DNA of 64,000 nucleotides from Antrihabitans stalagmiti (GCF_016482825.1 NZ_JAEMNV010000010.1:167016-231015), one strand, 5' to 3'; positions 1 through 14,741 are shown, numbered from the stretch's first letter. The notes: a model not told the origin generated them from the letters alone. A program made the numbers and translations.

Positions 1-3000
1 GGATCGACGACGAATTCGACAGCCGCTCCACGATGCGATGCAACCGGCGGGCGGGGGCGATCGGACGGCAGTACAAGAACTTCGGGAAGCCCCCTCAGAG
101 TGGCTTTCCAGTAGTCGAGTTGTCGGTGTGCGATCGACGTCGGGTCCGCGTCGGATCCGAGCACCCGGCGCTGCCAGATCGCGAAGTCTGCGTACTGAAC
201 CGACAGCGGCGCCCAGCCTGGCTGCTGCCGTCGTACACGCGATTCGTAGGCAACCACGATGTCGCGAGCGAGCGGTGCCAACGAGATTCGGTCGGCGCTG
301 ATGTGGTGGACGACCATGACGAGGACGTAGTCGGTCTCGCATCGGAACAGCGCGCCTGCGATCGGGACCGTTGTCGTGACGTCGAAACGGCGACTCACGA
401 CGTCGAGCGCTCTCCTCGGCAGTTCGTCGGTCGATACGTCGATCGGATCGAGTTGTAGTGCAACCTCTTCGGCCGAAAGGATTCGCTGCACGGGACCGTC
501 ACCCACATCGGGGAACACGGTGCGCAGCGCTTCGTGTCGTTCGAGCACGTCACCGACTGCGGCTTGCAGCGCAACGATATTCAAGCTTCCGGTCAGGCGC
601 AGCGCCAGCGGGATGTTGTACGCGGCTGATTCCGGCTCGAACTGGTTGAGGAACCACATTCGAGTCTGGCCGAGCGAGAGCGGGATGTGTTGCGGGCGAG
701 GGCCGGCAACCAACTCGACCCGCTCACCACCCTCAGCAGCATCGACCGACAACTCATCGATCAACGCAGCCAATCCCGAGACCGACGGCCCATCGAACAC
801 CGATCGCACCGCAACCCGCACACCCAACGCCGCACCGATCCGCGCAGTGGCCTGCGTCGCAACCAACGAATTGCCACCCAACGCAAAGAAGTCGTCGTCG
901 ACACCCACCCGGTCGATACCCAACACCTCCGCGAACACCCCGGCCACCAGAACCTCCGACGCCGACACCGGCGCCCGGAACACCCTCGCCGCAAACACCG
1001 GCAGCGGTAACGCCTTCCGATCCAATTTGCCCGACGTGTTCAACGGGAACTCCTCGAGCACAACCACGGCGCTCGGCACCATATACGCCGGCACCACCCG
1101 CGCTACCCCCGCAACAAGATCCGACGGATCCGGCACCACCCCTGCCTCGGGCACCACATAACCCACCAACTGGTCACCGGACTCGGTCGCCACAACCGCA
1201 GCCACCGCCTGACGCACCGATACCAACCCCGACAACGCCGACTCGATCTCACCCAACTCGATCCGCTGCCCACGGAACTTCACCTGAAAATCGCTACGCC
1301 CGACATAATCCAACACACCGGACCCGTTCCAGCGCACCACATCCCCGGTCCGATACATCCGCGAACCGCCACCACCGAACGGATTGGCAACAAACCGATC
1401 CGCCGACAACCCCGCCCGACCCACGTACCCACGCGCCAACTGCACACCGGCCAAATACAACTGACCCGACACACCGTCCGGCACCGGCCGCAACCGGGAA
1501 TCGAGCACGAACACCTGCGTGTTCCACTCGGGCACCCCGATCGGCACCGATCCACCATCAGCGACAGCCGGCGAATAGGTCACCGACACAGCAGCTTCGG
1601 TCGGACCGTACAGGTTGTGCACCGCAGCCGAACACACCGACCCGAACGCCGACACCGTCTCCGGCGGCAACGCCTCACCGATCACGAACACCAACCGCAA
1701 CGACGACAGCAACTCCGCATCCGCCACCCCGGCGAACACCGACAACCCCGTCGGCACGAAATCGGTCACCGTCACACCATGAGCCGCGATCGTCTCCGCC
1801 AGATACTGCGGATCCCGATGCCCATCCGGTGACGCCACCACCACCGACGCCCCCACCTGCAACGGCAAGAAATAGCCCCACAACGACACATCGAACGTCG
1901 TCGCCGTCTTCTGCAAATACACATCCGACTCGACAAGCCCGTACTGCGCACCCATCCAGGCCAACTGATTCACGATCGCCGCATGCGAAACCGCAACACC
2001 CTTCGGTTTACCCGTCGACCCCGACGTGAAAATCACATAGGCCGGACTATCCCCCCGCACCGCACCAAGACGCTCCGACCCGGCAACCGGCACCGCCGAA
2101 AAACCAGACAGATCAACGACATCGATCTCCACCACCGGAACCGAGCCAAGGCCCTCGACGCGATCCCGCGACGTCGTCAACACACACACCGGAGTGGCAG
2201 TCTCCAGAATGTGGCCAATCCGATCCACCGGATGATCCGGATCCAACGGAACCCACGCACCACCGGCCCGCACAATCGCATACATACCGACAACCAGATC
2301 CAGCGACCGCCGAATCGCCAACCCCACCAACGACTCCGGTCCGACACCACCCTCGATCAAAAACCGTGCCAACCGCGAGACCCGCCCGTCGAACTCGGCA
2401 TACGTCAGCGACAACCCACCGAACCGCAACGCAACAGCACCCGGCGACTGGGCAACACGCGCCTCGAAAGCGTCCAACAACATCACATCCGACACCACCG
2501 CGTCCGTTATGTTCCGTGCGAACGTAGCCTCGACCTCAGCCGGCGCGAGAATATCGATATCACCCACTCGCACAGCAGGTTTGGCCCCGACGGCGGCGAG
2601 TACGCGTTGCAGTCGAGATACGAGGTGCATTGCGGATCGCTCGTCGAAGAGGTCCGTCGCATAGGTGAGAGAGGCCGCGATGTCGCCGTCCCTCGGCGTC
2701 ATCGTCAGGTGCAGATCGAAGGCCGAGACGGGATTGTCGGCCTCCAATGCGGAGATGGTCAGGCCCGGCAATTCGAATGTTGTCGGTGCCATGTTCTGAA
2801 ACGACAGTGCGACACCGAAGATCGGATGCCGAGCGGTCGACCGACTCGGATCGAGCACCTCCACCATCCGCTCGAACGGCAGATCCGCATGTGCAAACGC
2901 ACCGAGATCCACCTCACGCACCAGTCTCAACAACTCGGCAAACGACGACCCACCATCGACGCGGGTCCGCAACGGCAACGTATTGACGAACATCCCGACC

Positions 3001-6000
3001 ACGTCATCGAGCGCCTGCTCACCACGACCCGCAACCGGCGTCCCCACAACCACATCGTCGACAGCACCCAACCGCGCCAACAACACCGCAAAAGCAGCAT
3101 GCACAACCATGAACAACGTGGCGCCGTTCGCGTTCGCCACGGACTGCAGTTGCCGATACACCGCCGAGTCGATCTCGAAGTCGATCTCGCGAGCCTGGAA
3201 GCTCTGCTGTGCAGGCCGCGCCCGATCGGTGGGTAGTTCGATTGACTCCGGGGCATCCGCGAGAGCTTCTCGCCAGTAATGAATTTGACTCGAAACCAGC
3301 GACTCCGGATCGGTCTCGTCGCCGAGAACGTCGCGCTGCCACAGACTGAAATCTGCGTAGTGCACGGTGAGCGGTTGCCACGCAGGATCGGTACCTGCCG
3401 TGCGCGCCGAGTAGGCAACCATGACGTCGTGTGCGACCGGACCCAGCGAAAAGCCGTCAGCAGCAATGTGATGCAGCACGACGAACAGAATGTGGTCGCC
3501 ATCTCGCAAGGCGTGCAGGGCGACCCGCACGGGAACCTCGACGCTTACATCGAAGGATCGACCTGCGAGACGCACAAAGAGTTCGTGTAGTTCGTGTTCA
3601 CCGACGGCTTCCGAACCGAGTTCGATCTCGACAGCGTCGACAGGCAATACCTCTTGCCACGGACCGGTGTCACTGTCCGGATACCGGGTTCGCAGTGTTT
3701 CGTGGCGCTCGATCACGTCAGCAACAGCACTCCGCAGCACCGCGGGATCGAGATCGCCCGAGAAACGCAGCGCAAGCGAAAGATTGTTGGCCGTCGACGT
3801 CGGGTCGTAGCGGTTGAGGAACCACATGCGGGTCTGTGCCAGCGACAACGGAACCCGCAGCGGACGTTCATACGCCGCCAATACCGGCCGATCACCACGG
3901 CCCGAATCCGCCACGACCGCAGCAACACCAGCGACCGTCGACGCATCGAACAACACCCGCACACCCAACGCTGTGCCCGCACGCTCGTTGATCCGACTCA
4001 CGACCCGAGTCGCACTCAACGAATTGCCACCCAAAGCGAAGAAGTCGTCATCGACACCCACCCGAGCCACCCCGAGCACCGCACCGAACACCTCCGCGAC
4101 CAACACCTCCGAATCCGTCCGCGGCGCAACGAACTCCGCCACCACGAACACCGGATCCGGCAATGCCCGCAGATCCACCTTCCCCGCAGCAGTCATCGGT
4201 ACGGACTCCAGCACCATCACCGACGCCGGCACCATGTACCCCGGCAACACGCGCTCACACTGCGCACGCACCACATCGACATCCACTGACAACCCTGCCG
4301 CCGCAACAACATAGGACACCAGCGCCAACTCGCCACCAGCGCCGGCACGCGCGACAGTCACCGCAAACGCAACGGCAGGATCCGCCGACAGCACGGCATC
4401 GACCTCACCCAACTCGATCCGCATACCCCGGATCTTCACCTGAAAATCGCTGCGCCCCACATACTCCAGCACCGGCACACCACCAGCACCGCCAATCTGC
4501 CACCGCACCACATCACCCGTGCGATACAACCGCTCACCGGCAGCGAACGGATCAGCTACGAACCGCGCCGCCGTCAACCCCACCCGATCGTGATAGCCCC
4601 GAGCCAACCCCGGCCCACCCACGTACAACTCCCCCGCAACACCCGCAGCGACCGGACGCAACCACCGATCCAGCACAACCGCCCGCGCACCCGCCAACAA
4701 CGACCCGATCGACACCACACCCGCATCGACCAGCGGCGACGTCATCGTGATCACGATCGTCGATTCCGTCGGACCATAGCTGTTGAAAAACCGAACCCGA
4801 GAACCGAACCGCGCCACCAGATCCGGCGGACACACATCCCCGCCAACCACAACAGCCTCCAGCTGGTCGAGCACGTCGGCATCGACTGTGCCCAACACCG
4901 CCGGCGCCGACACGATGTGACTCACCCGCTGCGCCACCAACAACTCCGTCAACTCCGCACCACCCACCACACCCGGATCGGCAACCACCACCACCGCACC
5001 AGCAGAGAACGCCACCACCATCTCGAACACCGACGCATCGAAACTCGACGACGAAAACCGCAACACCCGCGACTCCGCCGACACACCCAACTCCGGCCGC
5101 GCAGCCGCCGAAAACACCGCCAACCCCGCGTGGGTGACGACCACACCCTTCGGCAACCCCGTCGACCCCGAGGTGTACATCACATACGCCGCATGATCGA
5201 CCCGCAACGACGACGTCCGCTCCCCATCCGACACCGGACCGCAACCCACACCCGAAACCTCATCCAACACAACATCATCCAAGTGCTCACCCGCCAGCAC
5301 CAACCACGACACCGACGACGGCAAACCACCCCGGCCCGCCGCATCGGTCAACCCCACCACCACACCCGAATCCACAACCATGTGCTCGACCCGCTCGCGC
5401 GGCAAACTCGGATCGACCGGCAGGAACGCGGCACCCGACTTCGCCACCGCCCACACCGCGACAATCGAATCCACACCACGCGCAAAAGCAACAGCCACAA
5501 CACAATCCGGACCCACACCGTGACCTATCAACACCCGAGCAACCACATCGGACCGAGCATCCAACTCCGCATACGACACCGACGTCCCACCCGACACCAA
5601 CGCCACACCACCAGCACTGGCCACCACGCCAGCAGCAAACAAGTCCGGCAGCAACACCGGTACCACTCCCCCCGGCCCCACCGCAGGCACCAGGCCAGCC
5701 ACCTCGGTATCGGACACCTCGTCGAGGTCGATGACCCTGCGGCTGGAATCGGCGACAACATCCTGCAGAATCCGTGCGAACCGCTGCGCTACAGCTTCTA
5801 CGGTCGACCTGTCGAAGAGGTCCGTCGCATAGGTCCACCGGCACGACGCCGCACCGGTTTCCGACAATGTCACCGTCACCTGCAAATCGAACTTCGCAAC
5901 CACCTCTTCGGCGTCCAACGGCTGCACCACCAAGCCAGCCAACTCCACCCGCGGCGCAGGCTCCTCCACCGACAACGCAACGACGAACAACGGATGATGT

Positions 6001-9000
6001 GCCGTCGACCGCCCTGGCGCCAGCACCTCCACCACCCGCTCGAACGGCACATCCGCATTCGCAAACGCCGAAACATCCCCATCACGAACAACACCCAACA
6101 GATCGGCAAACGTCGACAACCCGTCCACCCGAGTCCGCAACACCACCGTGTTCACGAACATCCCCACCAGATCGTCCAGGACGGCCTCGCCGCGACCCGC
6201 CACCGGCGTCCCCACCGCGACGTCCTCACCACCGCTCAACCGCGCCAACAACACGACCAACGCCGCATGCACCACCATGAACGGCGTCGAGCGCGACGCC
6301 ACCGCCAACCGCCGCACCCCATCGACAACGTCCGCATCGATCCCCACATCGACACTGCCACCACGACCCGACCCCACCACCGGACGCGCCCGATCGGTCG
6401 GCAACTCCAACAACTGCGGAACGCCCTCCAACGCACCCCGCCAAAAATCGAGCTGACGCCGGTGCCTCGAACCCTCACCCTCCTCGGCACCGAGCACGGC
6501 GAGCTTCCACAATGCATAGTCCGCGTACTGCACCGCCAACGGTGCCCACCGAGGAGCAGCTCCGCTCGACCGCGCCAGATACGCAACCATGACGTCGCGC
6601 GTCAACGGACCCATCGAAAAGCCGTCCGCAGCAATGTGATGCACGACCATGACGAGTACGTAGTCGTCAGGAGCGCTCCGCAGCAGCGACACGCGCAGCG
6701 GCACCTCGGTGGTGACGTCGAAACCTGTTGCCATCACCGCACCGACGTGAGCTGCCACCGATTGCGGAGCCGCCTCGATGGGTGCGATCGACCCATGCGG
6801 CGACGCGCCATGTCGGACAAACTGTTCCGGGCCTTCAGGGGAATCCGGATAGACCGTGCGGAGCACTTCGTGGCGCTCGATCACATCGGCGATCGCTGCA
6901 TCGAGGGCACCGACGTCCAAGGCTCCCGTGATCCGGAGCGCCGCGGCGATGTTGTAGGCCCCGGAGCCGGGGTCGATCCGGTTGAGCAACCACATACGTT
7001 GCTGTGCAGGCGATAGCGGTAGGCGATCCGGCCGAGCGCCCGCAGCAAGGGTAGGTAGGTCCGCTGCCTTTTCCGCCGCGTCTGCCAGCGCGGCCAAGCC
7101 TCGAACGGAGGGCGCGTCGAACAATTGGCGGACACTCAGTTCGATGCCGAACCGCGCATTCACACGCGCGATCACCCGGGTGGCCGTCAGCGAGTTCCCG
7201 CCGAGTTCGAAGTAGCTGTCGGTCGCGCCGACCGCGGCTCCGCCGAGGAGTTCGGAGAAGATATGTGCGACGTCGACCTCGGCCTGCGTCGAGGGCGCAA
7301 CTGTGCCTGCAACGGTTCCGACAGGGTCGGGCAAGGCCGACCGGTCGAGCTTGCCGTTGGGCCCCAACGGCATTGCATCGAGAACCACGAACGCGGTCGG
7401 CACCATGTACTGCGGGAGAGTAAGCGCCGCGTGGTCAGCCAACTCGTGCGTATCGATCCGAACCCCGGCGCGGGCGGTCACGTAGCCGACCAGTCTGTCG
7501 TCGCGTACGACGACGACCGCGCCGACAACGCCGCCGAATTCCGTGAGCACGGATTCGATCTCGCCGAGCTCGATACGCTGGCCACGCAGTTTGACTTGGA
7601 AGTCGGTACGGCCGATGTAGTCGAGTTCACCGTCGGCGTTCCAGCGCACCAGATCGCCTGTGCGATAGAGCCGCTGCCCGTCCGCGAACGGATCGGCGAC
7701 GAATCGATCCGCTGTCAGATCGGGACGACCGACGTAGCCACGCGCGAGTTGTGCTCCGGCCAAGTACAACTCACCGGGTGTGCCGACCGGAACCGGCGTC
7801 AACTGCCCGTCGAGGACGTAGACCTGTGTGTTCCATACCGGCGCACCGATCGGCACCGGTCCGGTGTCTGCTGGGTCCGTGCGGTGGAACGTGACGTCGA
7901 CGGCGGCTTCGGTGGGACCGTAGAGGTTGTGTAATTCCGCATCGAGGACACCGTGCGCACGCTCGACGGTGCTGCGCGGCAGCGCTTCGCCACTGGCGAA
8001 GACCTGCCGCACCGAGGCGCAGTCGCCGGCAGGAGCGGTCTCGAGAAATACGTCCAGCATGGACGGAACGAAGTGCAGGGTCGTAACTTGCTCTTTCGCA
8101 ACGAGATCGGCGAGGTAGCGGGGGTCTCGGTGGCCGTCGTGCTCGGCTATCACGACGCGGGCGCCCGTCAGCAACGGCCAGAACAATTCCCACACCGACA
8201 CGTCGAAAGTCGCGGGCGTCTTGTGCAGGACGACGTCGTCGGTGTCGATCGGATAGCTGTCCTGCATCCACAGCAGACGGTTGACGATCGCGCCGTGCGA
8301 GACCGCCACACCTTTCGGACGGCCGGTCGAACCCGATGTGTAGATCACGTAGGCGGCATTGGCGGGGGTCGGTGGGATGAGGGGCGCCAACGATTCCGCA
8401 CCCGCCATCACGTCGTCGAGGTCGACGGCTGTGTTCGCTGCCAGCAAGTCGGCATCCGCGCGCGAGCCCAGGACAAGATCGGGCTCGGCACTTTCGAGGA
8501 TGTGCACCATCCGGGCGGTCGGTTGCGTCGGGTCGATCGGGACGTAGGCACCACCGGCGCGGACGACAGCATGAATGGCGATCAGATAGTCGAGGCTGCG
8601 CCGCATTGCTATTGCGACGAGCGACTCCGGACCGATCCCACGCGAGGCAAGTTGGCGTGCAACAGCATCGGCCCGCTGTGTGAACTCGGCGTACGTCAGC
8701 GATATGTCGTGATCGAGCACGGCGACAGCGTCCGGATGCAGCATGGCGGCTGCGTCGAGTAGATCGACCAACGTGGACTCAGGGACCGCGGATGCTGTGG
8801 CATTCCACTCGTGCAAGACAAGTCGGCGCTCGTCGGAATCGATGATGCCGATCGAACCGACTGTGGCCGTCGGTCGTGACACCATCGCGTCGAGCACTGC
8901 GGCGAATCTACGGCCGATGATCCGTGCCGCATCGTGGCCGACGACGCCGGGAGCGTATTCGAGGGTGATGCGCAGCGTCGGCTCCAGCGTCACCACGACG

Positions 9001-12000
9001 GCGACGGGATAGTGCGTCGCATCCGCGACGTCGATGCCGGTGACTCGCATACCTGCGAAGTCGGTGTGCTCGTCGAGACCCGCCCGATCCACTGGATAGG
9101 ACTCGAACACCGTCAGTGTGTCGAAGACAGCGCCTGTTCCGATCCGAGCCTGGATGGCGGCGAGGCCGATGTGGTGGGCATCGAGTAGTTGTGCCTGTTC
9201 GATTTGCAGTCTGCTGACGAGTGCGCCGACCGGTTCGTCACGATCGGTCCGCACCCGAACAGGAATCGTGTTGATGAAGAGTCCGAGCGTCTCACCTGCG
9301 CCTGCGAGCGCAGCGGGCCGGCCGGACACGGTTGCCCCGAAGACGACGTCGTCGCGAGAAAGCAGACGCGCAAGCAGTATTCCCCAACCGGTCTGTACAA
9401 CGGTGTTGACCGTAGCCCCACTCGATCGGGCGAGTTCGGCAAGCCCGGCGACAACCTCGGCCGAGATCGGAATGTCGTGCTCGGCGGGAACCGCCGCTGA
9501 GCGAACATCGATATCCGGAACGAGCAACGTCGGACCGTCGACGCCGTCCAGTGCGCGCGCCCAGTCGTCGAGAGCGGCATCCGAATCCTGCCCGGCGAGC
9601 CACTGCAGATAGTCCGAATAGCTCGGTGCAGCAATCGGTATCGAAGCATCCGTCAGATAGAGGACGAGCAGGTCCTTCACGAAGAGTGGCATCGACCAAC
9701 CGTCGAAAAGAATGTGGTGGTTCGTGATCACGAGGGTCGCGGCCGCACGATCGGAGGCGTCGCTGTGCCGAACGAGCACGAACCTGATGAGCGGCGCCGT
9801 CGCCATGTCGAACCGCGACGACCGTTCCTGTGCCGCGACCACTCGGGCGTCATCGCCATCGACCTCACGCCACGGCACGTCGAGATCACCAAGAACGAGC
9901 TGAGCCGCAACACCATCCGCGTCGTAGACGAAGGCGGTCCGCAGTGTGTCGTGCCTATCGAGCAGACGCTGCGCCGCACGATGCATTCGGGATGCATCCA
10001 CATTCCCGCCGAGTTCGAGCACGATCTGGCCGACGTAGACATCGACGTCCGCCGAGGTGAGCGTCGCATGAAACAGCAGACCCGCCTGCAGTGGCGCGAG
10101 CGGCCAGATATCACGCAACTGCTCGAACTGCGCCTCCCACAGGTCTATTCGCGTCTGGTCCACCGAGACCAGTGGGACGTCGGACGGAGTCAAGCCGCCG
10201 GCAATGCCCGACGCGGTGTGCGCGACCAAGCCTAGTAGGGCAGTTCGCCACAGTTCGGCGAACTCGGTGACCTCGTCGTCGCGAAGCACCTCGCGCGGGT
10301 AGGCAAACGACGCCGAGAGTCGATCGCCCTCGACAACCGCGGCGTTGATGTCCAGAACGTAGGCGACCGAGAGGTCGGCGCCGCTGCGCCCGTTGAGATC
10401 GATGTCCGTGCGGGGCACCCATCCGGTGCCTGCCGGTAGCGCCGCGAGCCCGGGGGCATCGATTCTGCCGAGGTAGTTGAAGCTGATCTGCGGTGCCGCA
10501 AGCCCCGCCGCCTCATCGTCGAAATCGGAACGTGCATAACGCAGCAGACCGAATCCGATGCCGCTGCCAGGTGCCGCGCGCATCTGCTCCTTGACCGCTT
10601 TCAGTGCGCGACCGGCATTCGCGCCGCCTACCAGTGCGTCCGCGATCTCGATGTCGGACAACGACAATCGGACCGGGTAGGCGGCGGTGAACCAGCCGAC
10701 CGTTCGCGACAGGTCGGCACCCGGCACCACCGTTTCGTCGCGGCCATGGGTCTCGGTCGTCACGAGGATCGGATGGTCGGGTCGCCACGACGCGAATGCG
10801 ATTGCAAGTGCGGTCGCCAACACGTCGTCGACGCCGCCACGAAACGATTCCGGAACGGTCGTGAGCAGCGCCCGCGTCACGTCGGGTTCGACGTCGATCC
10901 GCATACGTTCGACGCTCGACCCGGTGTCGGTCGGCTCGAGCGGTCGGGACCCGAGCGGCGTCGGCGCGCAGTCGAGCGTCGCAATCCAGTGCTCGCGTTC
11001 GCTTTCGACGTGTGCTGCCAGATCCGCGAGCGCGTGGGCCCAGCGACGCATCGACGTTCCCACCGGTGGCAATGTGGGTGCCTCGGCGGTACGAACCTGC
11101 TGCCAGGCAACAGCGAAGTCGGGCAACAGAACTCGCCACGACACACCGTCGACGACAAGATGGTGGACGACGAGAACGATCTGGGATTCGGCCTGCGCGC
11201 TGACCGCCGGCTCGATCCACACCACTTGAAGCATCACGCCGGATCGCGGCGCGAGGCGACCGACGGCAGCAGCGGTGACGTTCTCCAGCAACGCAACTGG
11301 ATCGACGCCGACTGCCAGTTCCACCCGACTGACGATGTCGGCCACGTCGACACTCCCCGCGGGAGCAACGACAAGTTCTTCACCTCGAAGTGTCGCCCGC
11401 AGACCATCGTGCTGGTCCAGAACCACGCTGACCGTCCGACGCAGTGCGTCGGAATCGAGATCGGCTGGTGCTGTCACAACAACCGCTTGGTAGAAGCGAT
11501 CGACGGCACTCTCCGTCGGAGCCCTCCCGAGTACCTCACGCATGATCGGCGTCAATGGTATTGCGCCGACCCCTGCACCGGGCAACTCCGGCAACCGAAC
11601 CTGCTCACCCGCATCGGCTTTCGCAGCTATCAGCGCAAGCGCGGCGACGGTCTTGCGTTCGAAGACGTCGCGTGGTGTGAAGACAACTCCCACGGCGCGC
11701 GCTTTCGAGACAAGCTGGATCGCGATGATGCTGTCGCCACCGAGAGCAAAGAACGAATCGTCGACCCCCACACGTTCCAGACCGAGCACGGCCCCGACGG
11801 CATCAGCGATCGTCTTCTCGATAGTGTTCGTCGGTGCACGAAAAGGACTGGTGGACAGTGCAACAGGATCGGGTAGCGCGCGGCGGTCGACTTTGCCCGC
11901 CGGTGTGAGCGGAACTGCTTCCACCTCGACGAATACGCCGGGCACCAGGTGTATCGGCAAGAACTCAGCAGCGAAACTACCGAGTGCCGCCGAGTCGACC

Positions 12001-14741
12001 CTGTGCCCGGCAGCGGGCGTGACATAGGCGACCAGGGCGCCGTTCCTGACATCGGTGAGCGCGAACGAGACCGATTCGTGCGCAGCCAGTACCGCGTCGA
12101 TCTCACCGAGTTCGATTCGCACGCCGTTGATCTGGACCTGTTGATCACCGCGACCGACATAAAGAAGTCGAGCATCGGCGACGCCGTCCCAGCGAACCAG
12201 ATCACCGGTGCGGTAGAGCCGCTGCCCCGACCGATACGGATCGGCGACGAACCGCGCTGCTGTCAGCTCGGGCCGATCGTGGTACCCCCGTGCCAGTCCT
12301 GCCCCGCCTACGTAGAGTTCGCCGAGAGCGCCGGGCGGCACCGGGCGTAGCCACCGGTCGAGGACGACCGCCCTCATCCCATCGATCACACGCCCGATCG
12401 TCACGTCGCGCGAATCTGACAGTCGTTCGGAGACCGTGACGACGATGGTCGATTCGGTCGGTCCGTAGCTGTTGTAGAAGCGGCACCGATCACCGAATCG
12501 ATCGACGAGGTCGGGCGGGCAGATATCGCCGCCGACCACGATGGCTTCGAGATCGTCGAGTTCCTCGCCCACCGTCGAGAGCACCGCCGGCGCCGAGATG
12601 ATGTGCGTTACCCGCTGCTCCCTGAGCAGCGTCGTCAGATCGTCGCCGCCGTAGACGTCGTTCGGAGCGATGACCATCGTCGCGCCCGCACTGAAAGCGG
12701 CGATCATCTCGAAGATGGAGGCATCGAAGCTGGACGACGAAAACCGAAGTACGCGTGAGGATGTGCCGATACCGAGCTCTGCGCGATCAGCAAAAGCAGC
12801 GAGACCCTCGTGAGTGACGACCACACCCTTCGGAGTGCCCGTCGACCCCGACGTGTAGATCATGTAGGCCGCGGCTGCCACATCCGGCCGCGCCGACTCA
12901 GCAGGCGCAGGTGGTCCAACGCTGTCGGCCCCGGGCAGCGTCACCCATTCGACGTCGCGGGGTAGCGTCGAGAGTTGTTCGGAACCAGCGAGTCCCAGCG
13001 CAACGCCGGAATCGGTGAGCATGTGCCGAATACGCTCGACCGGGTAGGTCGGGTCGATCGGCACGAACGCCGCACCCGATTTCGCGACCGCCCACACCGC
13101 GACGACAGACTCTATACCACGTGGAAATGCCACCGCGACAAAAGATTCCGGCCCTATACCGCGGTCCGCAAGCGTTGCAGCCACGAAATCCGACCAGTGA
13201 TCGAGTTCGGCGTAGGTGAGCGATCGATCACCACAAACGAGAGCCGCACCTGTCGGGTCGGCCGCGACGCCGCGCCGGAACAGGTCGGCAAGCACTGCGG
13301 GTCGCACCGCCCGCGGCCCCTGAAACGGGACAAGAGCGCCACGTTCGGAGTCGGTGAGCACATTCAGTTCGAAGACGCGGTCGTTGCTCGCTGCGTCCGC
13401 GAAACCCCCAAGCAGCGAAAGGAAACGACGATAGTGATCGCTCACCTCGCTCGCGGCGTACCTGTTCGGATTCGCTTCGAAGTCGATTCGTGCGCTGCCC
13501 TCGACGCTCGGATACAGGTTGATCGAGAGGTCTTCGACGGGTCCCGTCGACAGCACGTTGAATCGCCCCGGCACCGATCCGAGCAGCACGTCCGAAGGGA
13601 AGTTCATGATGTTGATCGCCGGACCGTAGAAACCGCGCGCGCCACCGGCACCGGCATCGCGACGAAGGTCCTCCGACCTGTAGCGCTGATGCCGAAGTGC
13701 ACCGGTCAGTTCGAGTCCGACGGCGGCTACCAGTTCGTACACGGTCGTCGTCGGTGTGATCGACACCCGTAGCGGCACGACGTTGGAGACCATGCCGCCG
13801 GAACGGCGCAGCACCGCGTTCGTGCGGGCGGAGACAGGCAGGCTCAACACAATGTCGTCGAGGCCGGTGAGCCGTGACAGATAGGCGGCGACCGCGGCGA
13901 TCACCACCGCGGTGTCGGCGGACTCGAATCTCGTCGCGGCCTCGCCCATCGACGTGACCAGTTCCTGCGACAGCAACCCTCCGACGACCTCGGGACGCGA
14001 CCGCATCGGTCCGGCGCGCGCGGCGAGGCTGATCGGATCAGCGAGGTCGTCGGCCTTACTCGCCCAGTAGTCGCGGTCCTTGGTGTACCGCGTCGACGAT
14101 CGGTAATCGGCTTCGGCGGCGTTGAGAGACGTCAGGTTCGGCACTTTCGACGCCGGTGCGTCCGTCCCCGTCACTGCGGCGGTGTACAACTCCGCAACAC
14201 GATTCATAAAGAGAATCGCGCCGTACCCGTCGAGAGCGATGTGATGTATGCAGGAGTACCAGTAGTAGTGGTCGGCACCGAGCTGCAGTACGGCCGCGTT
14301 GATCAGCCTGTCGGTGAGCAGATCGAGCGGCTCCGAGTAATCGCGCAGCATCCATTCCATCGCCGCTGCAGCAGGGTCAGGTTCCGCACGGAGGTCGACG
14401 CGCTCGATCACGTCGTTGAGCGACGGATCGACGATTTGGTGCGGTTCACCGGCTATCTCGACCAGCCGCAGCATGCCGCTACCGACCTCGTGTGCTGCGC
14501 GCCTACACGCCTCCTGCAGAACGTCGAGGTCGAGGCGACCTCTGACCTCGACGTAGTTCGCGATGACGATCGGTACGTGTGGCGCGAGATGCTGGGCGAA
14601 CCAGATGCCTCGCTGCGCGACCGTGAGAGGAAAGGAGTCCGCTGCAGAGCCGGCTGGGGTGGCCGGGCGAAGGTTGGCGTGGGCAGCCAACGACTCTGCC
14701 GATTCCAAGTGAACCTCTCCGGTGTTTCGAGTGCCGGACAT
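1..14741 (-). CDS. Multimodular nonribosomal peptide synthetase, probable hydroxamate siderophore (partial; C-terminus beyond window)
   Basis: About 4913 residues are visible and the gene runs off the left edge. Motifs stay in one frame at all sampled points. Order from the N-terminus: C1 (HHIALDG near residue 166; resembles the starter C domain of EntF), A1, T1 (GGDS serine near 1004), E ([10 protein letters not shown] near 1193, plus TVGWFT and FNYLG), C2 (HHILFDG near 1675), A2, T2 (2517), C3 (HHIAADG near 2701), A3, T3 (3574), C4 (3757), A4, T4 (4625), C5 (4812, cut). The E domain predicts a D-residue from module 1. Residues at the specificity positions read DAFIVGSIV (A1), DVWHFSLVD (A2, a serine code), DAFVVGSIV (A3) and DVWDFILVS (A4). 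The divergent formyltransferase and iron box suggest N-hydroxyornithine units, which is inference. The ATG at 14741 has weak ribosome-binding sequence; a TTG at 14708 follows GGAGAGG and may be the true start. No TE domain is seen, as expected for a cut gene. Confidence 0.95.
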   Translation of the reverse strand, partial: MSGTRNTGEVHLESAESLAAHANLRPATPAGSAADSFPLTVAQRGIWFAQHLAPHVPIVIANYVEVRGRLDLDVLQEACRRAAHEVGSGMLRLVEIAGEPHQIVDPSLNDVIERVDLRAEPDPAAAAMEWMLRDYSEPLDLLTDRLINAAVLQLGADHYYWYSCIHHIALDGYGAILFMNRVAELYTAAVTGTDAPASKVPNLTSLNAAEADYRSSTRYTKDRDYWASKADDLADPISLAARAGPMRSRPEVVGGLLSQELVTSMGEAATRFESADTAVVIAAVAAYLSRLTGLDDIVLSLPVSARTNAVLRRSGGMVSNVVPLRVSITPTTTVYELVAAVGLELTGALRHQRYRSEDLRRDAGAGGARGFYGPAINIMNFPSDVLLGSVPGRFNVLSTGPVEDLSINLYPSVEGSARIDFEANPNRYAASEVSDHYRRFLSLLGGFADAASNDRVFELNVLTDSERGALVPFQGPRAVRPAVLADLFRRGVAADPTGAALVCGDRSLTYAELDHWSDFVAATLADRGIGPESFVAVAFPRGIESVVAVWAVAKSGAAFVPIDPTYPVERIRHMLTDSGVALGLAGSEQLSTLPRDVEWVTLPGADSVGPPAPAESARPDVAAAAYMIYTSGSTGTPKGVVVTHEGLAAFADRAELGIGTSSRVLRFSSSSFDASIFEMIAAFSAGATMVIAPNDVYGGDDLTTLLREQRVTHIISAPAVLSTVGEELDDLEAIVVGGDICPPDLVDRFGDRCRFYNSYGPTESTIVVTVSERLSDSRDVTIGRVIDGMRAVVLDRWLRPVPPGALGELYVGGAGLARGYHDRPELTAARFVADPYRSGQRLYRTGDLVRWDGVADARLLYVGRGDQQVQINGVRIELGEIDAVLAAHESVSFALTDVRNGALVAYVTPAAGHRVDSAALGSFAAEFLPIHLVPGVFVEVEAVPLTPAGKVDRRALPDPVALSTSPFRAPTNTIEKTIADAVGAVLGLERVGVDDSFFALGGDSIIAIQLVSKARAVGVVFTPRDVFERKTVAALALIAAKADAGEQVRLPELPGAGVGAIPLTPIMREVLGRAPTESAVDRFYQAVVVTAPADLDSDALRRTVSVVLDQHDGLRATLRGEELVVAPAGSVDVADIVSRVELAVGVDPVALLENVTAAAVGRLAPRSGVMLQVVWIEPAVSAQAESQIVLVVHHLVVDGVSWRVLLPDFAVAWQQVRTAEAPTLPPVGTSMRRWAHALADLAAHVESEREHWIATLDCAPTPLGSRPLEPTDTGSSVERMRIDVEPDVTRALLTTVPESFRGGVDDVLATALAIAFASWRPDHPILVTTETHGRDETVVPGADLSRTVGWFTAAYPVRLSLSDIEIADALVGGANAGRALKAVKEQMRAAPGSGIGFGLLRYARSDFDDEAAGLAAPQISFNYLGRIDAPGLAALPAGTGWVPRTDIDLNGRSGADLSVAYVLDINAAVVEGDRLSASFAYPREVLRDDEVTEFAELWRTALLGLVAHTASGIAGGLTPSDVPLVSVDQTRIDLWEAQFEQLRDIWPLAPLQAGLLFHATLTSADVDVYVGQIVLELGGNVDASRMHRAAQRLLDRHDTLRTAFVYDADGVAAQLVLGDLDVPWREVDGDDARVVAAQERSSRFDMATAPLIRFVLVRHSDASDRAAATLVITNHHILFDGWSMPLFVKDLLVLYLTDASIPIAAPSYSDYLQWLAGQDSDAALDDWARALDGVDGPTLLVPDIDVRSAAVPAEHDIPISAEVVAGLAELARSSGATVNTVVQTGWGILLARLLSRDDVVFGATVSGRPAALAGAGETLGLFINTIPVRVRTDRDEPVGALVSRLQIEQAQLLDAHHIGLAAIQARIGTGAVFDTLTVFESYPVDRAGLDEHTDFAGMRVTGIDVADATHYPVAVVVTLEPTLRITLEYAPGVVGHDAARIIGRRFAAVLDAMVSRPTATVGSIGIIDSDERRLVLHEWNATASAVPESTLVDLLDAAAMLHPDAVAVLDHDISLTYAEFTQRADAVARQLASRGIGPESLVAIAMRRSLDYLIAIHAVVRAGGAYVPIDPTQPTARMVHILESAEPDLVLGSRADADLLAANTAVDLDDVMAGAESLAPLIPPTPANAAYVIYTSGSTGRPKGVAVSHGAIVNRLLWMQDSYPIDTDDVVLHKTPATFDVSVWELFWPLLTGARVVIAEHDGHRDPRYLADLVAKEQVTTLHFVPSMLDVFLETAPAGDCASVRQVFASGEALPRSTVERAHGVLDAELHNLYGPTEAAVDVTFHRTDPADTGPVPIGAPVWNTQVYVLDGQLTPVPVGTPGELYLAGAQLARGYVGRPDLTADRFVADPFADGQRLYRTGDLVRWNADGELDYIGRTDFQVKLRGQRIELGEIESVLTEFGGVVGAVVVVRDDRLVGYVTARAGVRIDTHELADHAALTLPQYMVPTAFVVLDAMPLGPNGKLDRSALPDPVGTVAGTVAPSTQAEVDVAHIFSELLGGAAVGATDSYFELGGNSLTATRVIARVNARFGIELSVRQLFDAPSVRGLAALADAAEKAADLPTLAAGARPDRLPLSPAQQRMWLLNRIDPGSGAYNIAAALRITGALDVGALDAAIADVIERHEVLRTVYPDSPEGPEQFVRHGASPHGSIAPIEAAPQSVAAHVGAVMATGFDVTTEVPLRVSLLRSAPDDYVLVMVVHHIAADGFSMGPLTRDVMVAYLARSSGAAPRWAPLAVQYADYALWKLAVLGAEEGEGSRHRRQLDFWRGALEGVPQLLELPTDRARPVVGSGRGGSVDVGIDADVVDGVRRLAVASRSTPFMVVHAALVVLLARLSGGEDVAVGTPVAGRGEAVLDDLVGMFVNTVVLRTRVDGLSTFADLLGVVRDGDVSAFANADVPFERVVEVLAPGRSTAHHPLFVVALSVEEPAPRVELAGLVVQPLDAEEVVAKFDLQVTVTLSETGAASCRWTYATDLFDRSTVEAVAQRFARILQDVVADSSRRVIDLDEVSDTEVAGLVPAVGPGGVVPVLLPDLFAAGVVASAGGVALVSGGTSVSYAELDARSDVVARVLIGHGVGPDCVVAVAFARGVDSIVAVWAVAKSGAAFLPVDPSLPRERVEHMVVDSGVVVGLTDAAGRGGLPSSVSWLVLAGEHLDDVVLDEVSGVGCGPVSDGERTSSLRVDHAAYVMYTSGSTGLPKGVVVTHAGLAVFSAAARPELGVSAESRVLRFSSSSFDASVFEMVVAFSAGAVVVVADPGVVGGAELTELLVAQRVSHIVSAPAVLGTVDADVLDQLEAVVVGGDVCPPDLVARFGSRVRFFNSYGPTESTIVITMTSPLVDAGVVSIGSLLAGARAVVLDRWLRPVAAGVAGELYVGGPGLARGYHDRVGLTAARFVADPFAAGERLYRTGDVVRWQIGGAGGVPVLEYVGRSDFQVKIRGMRIELGEVDAVLSADPAVAFAVTVARAGAGGELALVSYVVAAAGLSVDVDVVRAQCERVLPGYMVPASVMVLESVPMTAAGKVDLRALPDPVFVVAEFVAPRTDSEVLVAEVFGAVLGVARVGVDDDFFALGGNSLSATRVVSRINERAGTALGVRVLFDASTVAGVAAVVADSGRGDRPVLAAYERPLRVPLSLAQTRMWFLNRYDPTSTANNLSLALRFSGDLDPAVLRSAVADVIERHETLRTRYPDSDTGPWQEVLPVDAVEIELGSEAVGEHELHELFVRLAGRSFDVSVEVPVRVALHALRDGDHILFVVLHHIAADGFSLGPVAHDVMVAYSARTAGTDPAWQPLTVHYADFSLWQRDVLGDETDPESLVSSQIHYWREALADAPESIELPTDRARPAQQSFQAREIDFEIDSAVYRQLQSVANANGATLFMVVHAAFAVLLARLGAVDDVVVGTPVAGRGEQALDDVVGMFVNTLPLRTRVDGGSSFAELLRLVREVDLGAFAHADLPFERMVEVLDPSRSTARHPIFGVALSFQNMAPTTFELPGLTISALEADNPVSAFDLHLTMTPRDGDIAASLTYATDLFDERSAMHLVSRLQRVLAAVGAKPAVRVGDIDILAPAEVEATFARNITDAVVSDVMLLDAFEARVAQSPGAVALRFGGLSLTYAEFDGRVSRLARFLIEGGVGPESLVGLAIRRSLDLVVGMYAIVRAGGAWVPLDPDHPVDRIGHILETATPVCVLTTSRDRVEGLGSVPVVEIDVVDLSGFSAVPVAGSERLGAVRGDSPAYVIFTSGSTGKPKGVAVSHAAIVNQLAWMGAQYGLVESDVYLQKTATTFDVSLWGYFLPLQVGASVVVASPDGHRDPQYLAETIAAHGVTVTDFVPTGLSVFAGVADAELLSSLRLVFVIGEALPPETVSAFGSVCSAAVHNLYGPTEAAVSVTYSPAVADGGSVPIGVPEWNTQVFVLDSRLRPVPDGVSGQLYLAGVQLARGYVGRAGLSADRFVANPFGGGGSRMYRTGDVVRWNGSGVLDYVGRSDFQVKFRGQRIELGEIESALSGLVSVRQAVAAVVATESGDQLVGYVVPEAGVVPDPSDLVAGVARVVPAYMVPSAVVVLEEFPLNTSGKLDRKALPLPVFAARVFRAPVSASEVLVAGVFAEVLGIDRVGVDDDFFALGGNSLVATQATARIGAALGVRVAVRSVFDGPSVSGLAALIDELSVDAAEGGERVELVAGPRPQHIPLSLGQTRMWFLNQFEPESAAYNIPLALRLTGSLNIVALQAAVGDVLERHEALRTVFPDVGDGPVQRILSAEEVALQLDPIDVSTDELPRRALDVVSRRFDVTTTVPIAGALFRCETDYVLVMVVHHISADRISLAPLARDIVVAYESRVRRQQPGWAPLSVQYADFAIWQRRVLGSDADPTSIAHRQLDYWKATLRGLPEVLVLPSDRPRPPVASHRGAAVEFVVD

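Noticed and set aside
4590..7016. 808-residue plus-strand open frame and many others opposite the NRPS (for example 1983-3236, 7125-7934, 10746-11876)
   Set aside because: They are antisense to intact NRPS domains, consist mostly of Arg/His/Pro/Thr runs and show no domain. High GC leaves such frames open.
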